From Parvularcula marina (GTDB lineage Bacteria; Pseudomonadota; Alphaproteobacteria; Caulobacterales; Parvularculaceae): a stretch of 64,000 bases of DNA. Where the stretch lies: contig NZ_QUQO01000002.1 in NCBI RefSeq assembly GCF_003399445.1, forward strand, positions 124,001 to 188,000. The letters run 5' to 3'. How positions within the stretch are numbered: position 1 is the stretch's first letter; each line of letters begins with the position of its first letter. The notes under the pieces were generated by a model that saw only the letters and a list, made by a program, of their open reading frames with translations, was not told the DNA's origin and searched no databases. Of this stretch, positions 41,548 to 48,358 are shown piece by piece. A program made the position numbers and the translations under genes.

Positions 41548-42666
41548 TCAGGGGGTGAGGTCGAAATCCTGCGCGATGCGGGCGGCCAGCTTCTGGAAGG
41601 CGGGCTCGGCGTTCTCGAGATCCCCGTCATTGGTGACCAGTGCGATCACCGCGCGCTCATCGGGTACGAGGATCAGGAGCGCATACCAATATGTGTTCGA
41701 ACCATTGTGCCAGATGATCGGCCCGGCGCCATAGCCGCCGCCCGAGGGGTCCGAGACCCAGCCATAGGCATAGCCGAAGCCTGTCTCTTCATTCCGGCTG
41801 GGCGGGGTATGCAGAAGATCATAGCTTGCGCGGGAGAGAAGGGCGGGGTCTTGGGAGAGATGCGCCTGTCCGTATCGCAACAGATCGGCGAGGGGCAGGG
41901 CGGCCGTCCCCGCCGGGCCGATAAAGGCGGGGTTGTCGGCGCGGGCGGCCGGGTTCCTGGGCGATTTGCCGAAGATCCCCTTGGCGTGACCCCAAGGGGC
42001 TGCCTCGCCGGTCGGCGGGCCGAAACTGATCTCAATCCCCAGCGGGGTGAAGACGCGCTCTGAGAGGAGCTCTTCCCAGGGTGTTCCGTCTGCGGCCTTT
42101 TCCGCCATTGCCCCGGCAATGGTGAAGCCGACATTCGAGTAAAGAAACTCACCGCTCTTACCCGGCAGGGGGGCGCTGATCATCTTCTCAACCTTGGCCT
42201 GACGCTGGCGCGAGATACCTGTCCGGGTTTCCGGATTATCAGACAGCATATCGATCAGGGAGAAATTGCCCGGCGCGCCCGACGTGTGGGTGAGAAGCTG
42301 GCTCAGCGTGACACCGCGCCAGCTTTCGTCTGCGGCATCGCCATAGATATCACCGATCGTCGTCTCAAAGCTCAGCGTGCCGTCTTCGACCATGGTCGCG
42401 ATCAGCGTACCTGTCATGGATTTCGTGATCGAGCCGAGATGCCAGGCATCGTCACGAGAGAGCATGCCGCCCTTGCCCTTGATGCGCTCGCCATCGACGG
42501 CCAGCGCGACAATCTCGCCCTCGACCATCACCGCGGCGCCCATGCCGATGAGGCCGGCTTCCTCGCGGGCGTCCGACAGGAGGTCGGCGAGGGTGCTGTC
42601 CTGCGCGCGGGCAGGCAGGGGCAGAAGGAAGAAGAGCGCGGCCAGCGCGGCGGTAATGCGGGGCAT
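41548..42666 (-). CDS. Serine hydrolase, beta-lactamase/class C family
   Basis: 372 residues from ATG 42666 with GGGAG upstream. Signal peptide PRITAALAALFFLLPLPARAQ. The SxxK active site is in HLGSITKSMTGTLIA, the YxN motif in LYSNVGFTIAGAMAEK, and an HNG (KTG-box equivalent) in IIWHNGSNTYWY. This is the AmpC/penicillin-binding-protein-like esterase family; most members are peptidases or esterases and not resistance enzymes. It precedes the AI-2E gene on the same strand with a 46-bp gap. Confidence 0.87.
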   Translation of the reverse strand: MPRITAALAALFFLLPLPARAQDSTLADLLSDAREEAGLIGMGAAVMVEGEIVALAVDGERIKGKGGMLSRDDAWHLGSITKSMTGTLIATMVEDGTLSFETTIGDIYGDAADESWRGVTLSQLLTHTSGAPGNFSLIDMLSDNPETRTGISRQRQAKVEKMISAPLPGKSGEFLYSNVGFTIAGAMAEKAADGTPWEELLSERVFTPLGIEISFGPPTGEAAPWGHAKGIFGKSPRNPAARADNPAFIGPAGTAALPLADLLRYGQAHLSQDPALLSRASYDLLHTPPSRNEETGFGYAYGWVSDPSGGGYGAGPIIWHNGSNTYWYALLILVPDERAVIALVTNDGDLENAEPAFQKLAARIAQDFDLTP

Positions 42667-42774
42667 AGGGCGGGTCTCCCTCAGGGGTTTCGAGCCGGAC
42701 GCTAATATAGCGTCGGGCTGAAAACTAGGGTTTGACAGCGCGCCTGCGAGAGCATATTCCCCGCGGCTCGGCAT

Positions 42775-42861
42775 GCCCAGATGGCGGAATTGGTAGACGC
42801 GCCAGCTTCAGGTGCTGGTGTCCGTATGGACGTGGAGGTTCGAGTCCTCTTCTGGGCACCA
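42775..42861 (+). tRNA. tRNA-Leu (anticodon CAG)
   Basis: Acceptor GCCCAGA (42775-42781) pairs with TCTGGGC (42851-42857), then A and encoded CCA (42859-42861). The anticodon stem CCAGC/GCTGG encloses TTCAGGT with anticodon CAG at 42809-42811. The long variable arm and 87-nt length are class II, as for tRNA-Leu. An integrase remnant follows about 170 bp downstream, so the 3' end is a plausible former attachment site. Confidence 0.97.
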
Positions 42862-43517
42862 TTTCAGGGTTTGAGACCCTCCGGAAAATCCAAAAATTCA
42901 ATAAAAACAAAGAAATTAGCATGGGTGTCGTCCGGCGCGGTCCGGGGGCATGCTAGGTAAGCCGACATAATTGGGTGCACATTTGAGGGCATCGCAATTC
43001 AGAAGCCAATGTGGTGCCCCCAGAAAATCCCCCTGACAGATATTCGAGTCCGTTCCGCAAAGCCCGGAGCGAAGCCTTACAAAATGGCTGACGGAGAGGG
43101 GCTGCACCTCCCCGTGAAACCGTTGAGGTAAGGACTTGTGAGACATAAAACTGGGGCCGGGGGGATGATGGCAGAGAACCAGTTCTACAAGATCGAAAAC
43201 ATCAAGGATGTAGATATTCGCGCCCATCTCACTTCTTCATTGGACACGCCATTCTTTCACTCAACATGGCTGCGTTCAAAGGGGACGGGTCACGTCTGTC
43301 ATCCGAGATGAAGACACGACAGGGTTTGTTGAAGGGATGCCTTGATGATGGTTCAGGGGCCAAACCCAACCGGAATAACCGAAAATCGCCTGAAACAGAT
43401 ATCGAGCGTGAACGCCGCTTTCCATCGCCCCCGTCTCTATCTAGGTTTGATCGAAACTGACCACACGCCTTGCCGCCACAACAGCGCCAATCTTCAGCCA
43501 GCCGGAGGTCGAATGCG
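42862..43517 (+). other. Gene-poor stretch behind tRNA-Leu
   Basis: 656 bp without a convincing intact gene. It holds the integrase remnant (43030-43131) and a possible 48-codon ORF (43165-43311, MMAENQFYKIENIKDVDIR..., behind a G-rich ribosome-site-like run) that resembles nothing I know. The remaining part, up to the sigma factor, probably carries its promoter, but I see no clear boxes. The patchy composition fits decayed mobile DNA. Confidence 0.5.
43030..43131 (+). pseudogene. Tyrosine integrase remnant (DUF4102-type N-terminus)
   Basis: The frame ending at TAA 43129-43131 reads PLTDIRVRSAKPGAKPYKM then ADGEGLHLPVKPLR. This is the N-terminal arm-binding domain of P4-like tyrosine integrases (consensus LTDxxIRxAKPxxKPYKLxDGxGLxLxVxPxG). 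It stops after about 33 residues where the family continues KxWRxRYR, and nothing else of the catalytic domain follows. No ATG precedes it in frame. These enzymes integrate at tRNA 3' ends and lie next to the att site, as here behind tRNA-Leu. Confidence 0.7.
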
Positions 43518-44072
43518 ATGAATACGGACATGCAGCAGACCAGAATGCTGCTCGGAGACTGGCGCCGCGGCGATATTGGTGCTCGCGACCAGCTGTTCGA
43601 CCGGCTCTACGGTGAACTACGACAAGTATCCGCCGCCCTCCTGCGCCGGGAGAGTAATAATTCTCTGGCGACGGAAGACCTCGTTAACGAGGCGGCCATG
43701 CGACTGATGGAAATGGACAGCATCGACTGGGCTGACCGAAGCCATTTCCTCGCGCTCTCGGCCCGTGCCATGCGCCGGATCCTGATCGATCATGCCCGCA
43801 AGAAGAAGTCCGAAAAGCGTTCCCATGAAAAGGTGACGCTGATGACCCGTTTCGAGGGCGGACAGCAGCGACTCGATCTCGAAGAACTTGAAACGGCGCT
43901 CATCCGACTTCAGGCCATCGACGAGGAAAAGGCCAAGATCGTAGAACTGCGGTTTTTTGGCGGTCTGACGCCGGCCGAGATCGGCGAAGTTCTGGGTACG
44001 TCTGAATCCACTGTCAAACGCCAATGGCAAATCGCGCGGACCTGGCTTCTCGACGCCATGGGAGGACCATAA
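43518..44072 (+). CDS. ECF-type RNA polymerase sigma factor
   Basis: 184 residues from ATG 43518 with GGAGG upstream. Region 2 is DQLFDRLYGELRQVSAALLRRESNNSLATEDLVNEAAMRLMEMDSIDWADRSHFLALSARAMRRILIDHAR in pieces (for example LATEDLVNEAAMRL and HFLALSARAMRRILIDHAR). Region 4 is ELRFFGGLTPAEIGEVLGTS with ESTVKRQWQIARTWL. The HARKKKSEKR segment and overall pattern match the ECF family that is genetically coupled to Ser/Thr kinases. The GTG of the kinase gene begins 1 nt after its stop, so both are cotranslated. Confidence 0.92.
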   Translation: MNTDMQQTRMLLGDWRRGDIGARDQLFDRLYGELRQVSAALLRRESNNSLATEDLVNEAAMRLMEMDSIDWADRSHFLALSARAMRRILIDHARKKKSEKRSHEKVTLMTRFEGGQQRLDLEELETALIRLQAIDEEKAKIVELRFFGGLTPAEIGEVLGTSESTVKRQWQIARTWLLDAMGGP

Positions 44073-44073
44073 G

Positions 44074-46446
44074 GTGGCAGACAATCGGGAACTAGAGATC
44101 GAGGCGATGAAGGCCCTCGAAGAAGCCTTCGACAAGCCTGAGGCAGACCGAGAGAGCTGGGCGAAAACGCGGTACTCATCTGATCCCGCGCTTCTGACGA
44201 GGGTACTCAAACTCCTGAAGACCGACGCGTCGATGAGCATGGCCTTGCGTACCGGTGGCGCTCGGGATGCGCTCGAAGACGAAGTTTCGCCCGAACGCGC
44301 CGGCCAATATCGGATCACCGACCTTATCGGCCGCGGCGGCATGGGGGCTGTCTACATCGCCGAACGCGACGCCGGCGACTTCGATCATAAAGTCGCCGTC
44401 AAGATCATTCGCCCCGGCGTACTGAGCGATGTCCTGATCGGCCGCTTCGAAACCGAGCGTCAGATCCTGGCGAGCCTCAACCACCCAAATATCGCACGAC
44501 TTTTCGATGGCGGTACACTGACGGATGGATCGCCTTACATTGTCATGGAGTATGTCGATGGAATTCCGATCAGCGAGTGGGTCAGGAAAAAGGACCTCTC
44601 CCTCGAAGCGCGGCTGGAGGTGTTCTGCGAGGTTTGCTCGGCGGTCGAACACGCTCACCAGAACCTCATTATCCACCGCGATATCACCCCGACGAATGTG
44701 CTCGTCACCAAGGACGGTGCCGTCAAACTGATCGATTTCGGGATTGCCAAACCGCAGGTGCTTGAAGACGACGTGGCATCGGCGGCCCAGAAGGCGATTG
44801 ACTCGCGCACCTACACTCCAGGCTTTGCTGCGCCCGAACGCATGGAGGGAGCGCCGACCAACACTCTTTCGGATGTCTATTCTCTGGGCAAGCTCCTCGC
44901 TGCGATGCTCGGCGGGCTGACCATCCCTCAGGATGTGTCCGCGATCATTGCCAAAGCGACCCGGACCGACCCGGCCGACCGATATCGATCCGTCCTCGCC
45001 CTTTTCGAGGATGTCGAGAATTTTCTTTCCGGCCACTCCGTCGAGGCACGAGGCGGCGGCCGGTTCTACCGATTCGGCAAATATTTCCACAGGCACTGGC
45101 TGGCCGTGAGTGTCAGCTCCCTCGCCGCCATCGGCCTCATTATCGCCTTCGCGGTCACATTGTTCCAGTATCAGCGCGCCGAAACGGCGCTCGACAGTGC
45201 GAATGCTCGCTTCGAACAGGCGCGCAGCTTAAGCCGTAGCCTGATTTTCGACACCTATGACGAATTCGAACAGGTCGCCGGCACGCTGGAGCCTCGGCGG
45301 AAACTTGCCAATCTGGTCAGTGACTATGTCGATGACCTTGCCGGCGGCGAGAATGTTCCCAACGATATCCTCTTTGATATCGGCACCATGAGCATGCGGC
45401 TCGCTAATCTCTATGGCGCCGTGGGTCTCGCCAATCTGGGCGACACGGAGAAATCCGAGGAACTGCTGCTCAAAGCGGAAGTCGCGCTCGAAAAACTTCT
45501 GGCCGACGAGCCGACGAATACAAAAGCGCTTGCCGAACTCGCCATGGTGAAGCGGAACCTCTCCATGCAGCACCTTCTTTACAATGAAGATATCGATATG
45601 GCGGCCCGCTACAATGCTGAAGTGCTGGATATGGCGGCCAAAGGCACCGCGCTCGGCGACGAGAACGAACGTACGCTGCTGCGGCATTTCTGGAGTGGCC
45701 GCACCGACAGGCTGCAAATTCTTTATCAGCAGGAAGACTATGAGACCGCACTGAACGAGGTCCAGTCCTGGCGCGCGGAGCTCGACGACGAGATGTTCGA
45801 ACGGCTTGGCGGTGGTGAAGAGATGGCCGCCTACATGGCCATGCAGGAGGGCGAACTCCTGATAGATCTGGGTCGGCCCGCAGAAGCCGTCGCCCCTCTC
45901 GGCTATGCCAGAGCCTACCGCCTCGGCCAGCTTCAAGGCGAGCCCGACAATTACTATCAGAAGACCCAGCTGCTGACGGCCAGCATGATCATCGCGCGTG
46001 CCCATACCGCGGCCGGCGATCTTGAGGCGGCTCTTGAGGCCAATGGCGACGCACTCACCGCAGCACGTGAACTATTTGCGCTGGATACGGAAGATGCAGG
46101 CGGACCTGAGGGTCTGAACAAGGTCCTTCAGGATCGTGTTCTTTACCTCAACGAACTCGGGCGGCACGATGAGGCGCGTGAGGCTGCGAGCGAGGCAGTC
46201 GATCTTGCCGCGCTCCTCGACGAAAAATTTCCACAGACCCCATATTACCAGAGACTTCTGGTGGATTCTTACCTCACGCAGGCGGGCATTCCCGGATCGC
46301 CCGCTCTGTCGTGCCGGGCCATTGCCGAGGCCCGCGCGTTGAACGCGCAGCTCGGCACAGGCGTGATCAACGGTGGAGAAGAAAAATCTCCGGAGACTGA
46401 CGAAAAAATAGCCGGCCTCGAAGGCCGGCTCAATTGCAATATCTAG
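44074..46446 (+). CDS. Transmembrane Ser/Thr protein kinase with TPR-like C-terminal half
   Basis: 790 residues, GTG start with GGAGGACC upstream. Kinase domain residues 80-330: glycine loop GRGGMG (86-91), Lys110 in VAVKII, Glu in RFETERQIL, HRD at 201-203, DFG at 221-223, FAAPERMEG as activation-segment end. The HRDxKPxN motif reads HRDITPTN: the catalytic-loop Lys is Thr205. One membrane helix (about 341-366) follows, then some 400 residues of helical, TPR-like repeats in the periplasm (Ala/Leu/Glu-rich, for example DLEAALEANGDALTAARELFAL). It is the partner of the ECF factor directly upstream; phosphorylation of the sigma factor is the known mode in such pairs. Confidence 0.9.
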   Translation: MADNRELEIEAMKALEEAFDKPEADRESWAKTRYSSDPALLTRVLKLLKTDASMSMALRTGGARDALEDEVSPERAGQYRITDLIGRGGMGAVYIAERDAGDFDHKVAVKIIRPGVLSDVLIGRFETERQILASLNHPNIARLFDGGTLTDGSPYIVMEYVDGIPISEWVRKKDLSLEARLEVFCEVCSAVEHAHQNLIIHRDITPTNVLVTKDGAVKLIDFGIAKPQVLEDDVASAAQKAIDSRTYTPGFAAPERMEGAPTNTLSDVYSLGKLLAAMLGGLTIPQDVSAIIAKATRTDPADRYRSVLALFEDVENFLSGHSVEARGGGRFYRFGKYFHRHWLAVSVSSLAAIGLIIAFAVTLFQYQRAETALDSANARFEQARSLSRSLIFDTYDEFEQVAGTLEPRRKLANLVSDYVDDLAGGENVPNDILFDIGTMSMRLANLYGAVGLANLGDTEKSEELLLKAEVALEKLLADEPTNTKALAELAMVKRNLSMQHLLYNEDIDMAARYNAEVLDMAAKGTALGDENERTLLRHFWSGRTDRLQILYQQEDYETALNEVQSWRAELDDEMFERLGGGEEMAAYMAMQEGELLIDLGRPAEAVAPLGYARAYRLGQLQGEPDNYYQKTQLLTASMIIARAHTAAGDLEAALEANGDALTAARELFALDTEDAGGPEGLNKVLQDRVLYLNELGRHDEAREAASEAVDLAALLDEKFPQTPYYQRLLVDSYLTQAGIPGSPALSCRAIAEARALNAQLGTGVINGGEEKSPETDEKIAGLEGRLNCNI

Positions 46447-46480
46447 GCTGCCGTTCGACCAATGATCCTGACAGCATGTC

Positions 46481-46993
46481 TCAGTTCGGGCAGGGTTCGC
46501 CCGCCTTGTGGTTGACGTGGAACGTGGCCTGACCCATCGGCTGGCCGCGCTGGTCGATAAACATCGCATGAACATGGCACTGGCCGTCGAACTGGAGCCT
46601 CAAATTCGACCTGTTCACCTTCCCCCGCTGACGCAAGTTCGGGGTGGTTACCATAGTATTGGCCATCATCCCGTTGAATTGACCCTGGATCTGGGAAACG
46701 CCGTTGGGGGATCGTTGGCTTGCCTGGATCTGTCCGTTGGCGGACACTTGCGCCTGCCAGGGGGCCGCGTCATTTCCGGTTTGCGGACTGGAGTAGTACC
46801 ACTGACCACTCAGTGACTGGAAACTTCCTCCACCAGCGCCAAAGCCGGGCTGACCATAGGGCTGCTGACCGTAAGGCTGCTGTGGCTGGACCATACCGCC
46901 GCCGGGATAGCCAGGTTGCTGACCATAGCCTTGGGCGCTTGCAGTGGCGGCCATCATCGCGGCCGCGGCGAGAAGGGAAAGGCGGATTTTCAT
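46481..46993 (-). CDS. Secreted Gly/Gln/Pro-rich protein
   Basis: 170 residues from ATG 46993 (AAGGAG 8 nt upstream). Signal peptide KIRLSLLAAAAMMAATASA, then low-complexity repeats of YGQQP/PGYPGGG type to about residue 60, then a small globular part (SLSGQWYYSSPQTGNDAAPW, QVSANGQIQASQ, LRLQFDGQCHVHAMFIDQRGQPMGQATFHVNH) with two Cys near the end. No family recognised. It is convergent with the kinase gene (34 bp apart) and downstream of the next secreted gene. Confidence 0.7.
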   Translation of the reverse strand: MKIRLSLLAAAAMMAATASAQGYGQQPGYPGGGMVQPQQPYGQQPYGQPGFGAGGGSFQSLSGQWYYSSPQTGNDAAPWQAQVSANGQIQASQRSPNGVSQIQGQFNGMMANTMVTTPNLRQRGKVNRSNLRLQFDGQCHVHAMFIDQRGQPMGQATFHVNHKAGEPCPN

Positions 46994-47088
46994 TTTCAAG
47001 CTCCTTGATCTGCGACGGCGGGCGGGCGAGACGCTCACGGACAACCGCTCAGTAAACGTATGAGGTAGTGTGGGGTCTGGGTGGGTGA

Positions 47089-47115
47089 CGGCCCAGCGGC
47101 GAATCCGCCGGGCCG
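47089..47115 (-). other. GC-rich hairpin between two secreted-protein genes
   Basis: CGGCCC-a-GCGG / CCGC-c-GGGCCG around loop CGAAT, about 16 nt after the stop of the upstream secreted gene on the minus strand. It has no U-run, so it may be a processing/attenuation element that lets the first gene of the pair be expressed more strongly than the second. Confidence 0.5.
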
Positions 47116-47131
47116 CTCTCCCCACTATCGA

Positions 47132-47500
47132 TCAATCGAACATCCAGGTCGTGTCATAGAGACCGCCCGGAGCCCAATTGCTCGATTCCGTTGAGGTGTA
47201 TGCGGAGCTGTTGTATTCGCTCCAGCTGTTCGTGGACGCTTGGTTACTCGGCGTCAGGTCGTACATGCCGACCGACGGGTCCATGCTGTAATTGTAGTTC
47301 GAGTACACATTGCCGTAATTATCGACCTGCGAGTCGTAGGCATACGGATCGACATAGTGGACGTTACCGAACTGATCGACCATTTCGAGGCCGTAAGGGC
47401 TGATCGTCGACCAATCGCTGTAATCTTGGGCGCTTGCGGCACCGGCGCTGACGGTGGTGGCGGCAATGGCAGAAAGGGCAAGTTTCGAGATGGTTTTCAT
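47132..47500 (-). CDS. Small secreted Tyr/Asn/Ser-rich protein
   Basis: 122 residues with AAAGGAA before the ATG. Signal peptide KTISKLALSAIAATTVSAGAASA, then a mature chain of about 97 residues almost free of Lys/Arg and unusually rich in Tyr, Asn, Ser and Asp (VHYVDPYAYDSQVDNYGNVY, SSAYTSTESSNWAPGG). No family recognised; composition suggests a surface or aggregating protein. It is the first gene of a two-gene unit with the Gly/Gln-rich secreted protein, downstream of the ECF/kinase pair. Confidence 0.7.
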   Translation of the reverse strand: MKTISKLALSAIAATTVSAGAASAQDYSDWSTISPYGLEMVDQFGNVHYVDPYAYDSQVDNYGNVYSNYNYSMDPSVGMYDLTPSNQASTNSWSEYNSSAYTSTESSNWAPGGLYDTTWMFD

Positions 47501-47940
47501 GACATTGGTTCCTTTCAGGTTCTGGTCTCTCTCGTGTTGGTGGGCCCCCTCATCAGGGGCCTCATTAGAAAAGGCGTGAGCCAGCCGGAAAACGGGTCAG
47601 AAATTTTCAAAAAAAATGGAGAATTGCAGCGCGAAGACACAAAATATTGAAAAATCAATGGGTTAACCGCGAGATTCGACGCACTTTTTTCGTCTCTCAA
47701 CGTCGATCACGGGTCTCAAGGCCGATTTTCGTGAGGCGAACGGTCCAGCCCCATGAGACAGGGCGATCGTTCGATCCAAGATCTAGCCCCCGTAGCCATC
47801 AATACGGTTGTGAGCCAGACCGCAGCCCTGCTGAAATGGAGTGCGCATTCGTCGGGTGACTAACTTAGCTGGATATTGAAACGATATTGTCTTCCTGATG
47901 TGAGCTGCAAGCTGCTTGTGCTGGCCCGCCCTGGAATAAA

Positions 47941-48084
47941 GTGGTCCGGGTTTTGAGTTCGCTCTGGCTCCAATTGAGAAGCTCAAGAATGGCCCTAAGG
48001 CGGTACAGGGGCGTTCCGATGAGAAAGCGCTGACCAAAGCCATCATTGCACCGGCCGATGACTATGGCCGGTACGGAAAGCATT
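47941..48084 (+). pseudogene. IS3-family transposase (OrfB) remnant
   Basis: The frame ending at TGA 48082-48084 contains GRSDEKALTKAIIAPADDYGRYG. IS3-type OrfB proteins have, near their start, (S/D)DEAALTAxIIALAxxYGRYGYRRITALL. The match covers about 23 residues and breaks exactly where YRRI would follow; the next codon run ends in a stop. No orfA, terminal repeats or DDE residues are seen, so this is a scar only. Support is motif-level. Confidence 0.45.
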
Positions 48085-48219
48085 GAATTACAGCGTCCCC
48101 ATCTGGCCCCCTTCGTTGATCTTCACGCTTCGGTCTGACGCGAGTTTTCTCGCGCTCCGCCCTAGGCTGAAATTCTAGGAATCCGAATTTTTCAGCCAGC
48201 CTCAATCTCGGGTTGCTAA

Positions 48220-48249
48220 AGGGTTGTGCAGCCGCTAACACACAACCCT
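48220..48249. promoter_or_regulatory. Perfect 9-bp inverted repeat upstream of the glycan locus
   Basis: AGGGTTGTG (48220-48228) and CACAACCCT (48241-48249) with a 12-nt spacer, 110 nt before the first glycan gene. There is no T-run, so it looks more like an operator or an RNA stem than a terminator. Confidence 0.45.
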
Positions 48250-48358
48250 AGATTACAGGCGGACGACGACACACTTTAGCCGTGACGTCGCAGCGTAACC
48301 GGTATGGCGATCCCATAAGACGCCATCTGCGCCTGTCGGGATAAATTGGGGGCAGGCG

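Larger units (their letters stand above)
47501..48358 (+). other. Long non-coding/decayed interval before the glycan locus
   Basis: 858 bp with no intact gene. The first 150 bp should contain the promoter of the minus-strand secreted gene. The middle has scattered stops and a transposase remnant (47941-48084). The last 270 bp has inverted repeats (GCGAG-TTTT-CTCGC near 48132, CCTAG/CTAGG near 48163, and the 9-bp pair at 48220-48249) and presumably the promoter of the glycan genes. Short open frames here show no conserved motif or ribosome site and were left out. Confidence 0.6.

Noticed and set aside
43229-43531. Minus-strand 100-codon frame upstream of the sigma factor
   Set aside because: Overlaps the probable promoter and start of the sigma gene, Arg/Ser-rich, no ribosome site.
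47783-48083. Minus-strand frames of 72-87 codons in the decayed interval
   Set aside because: They overlap the transposase remnant in antisense and show no conserved motif.
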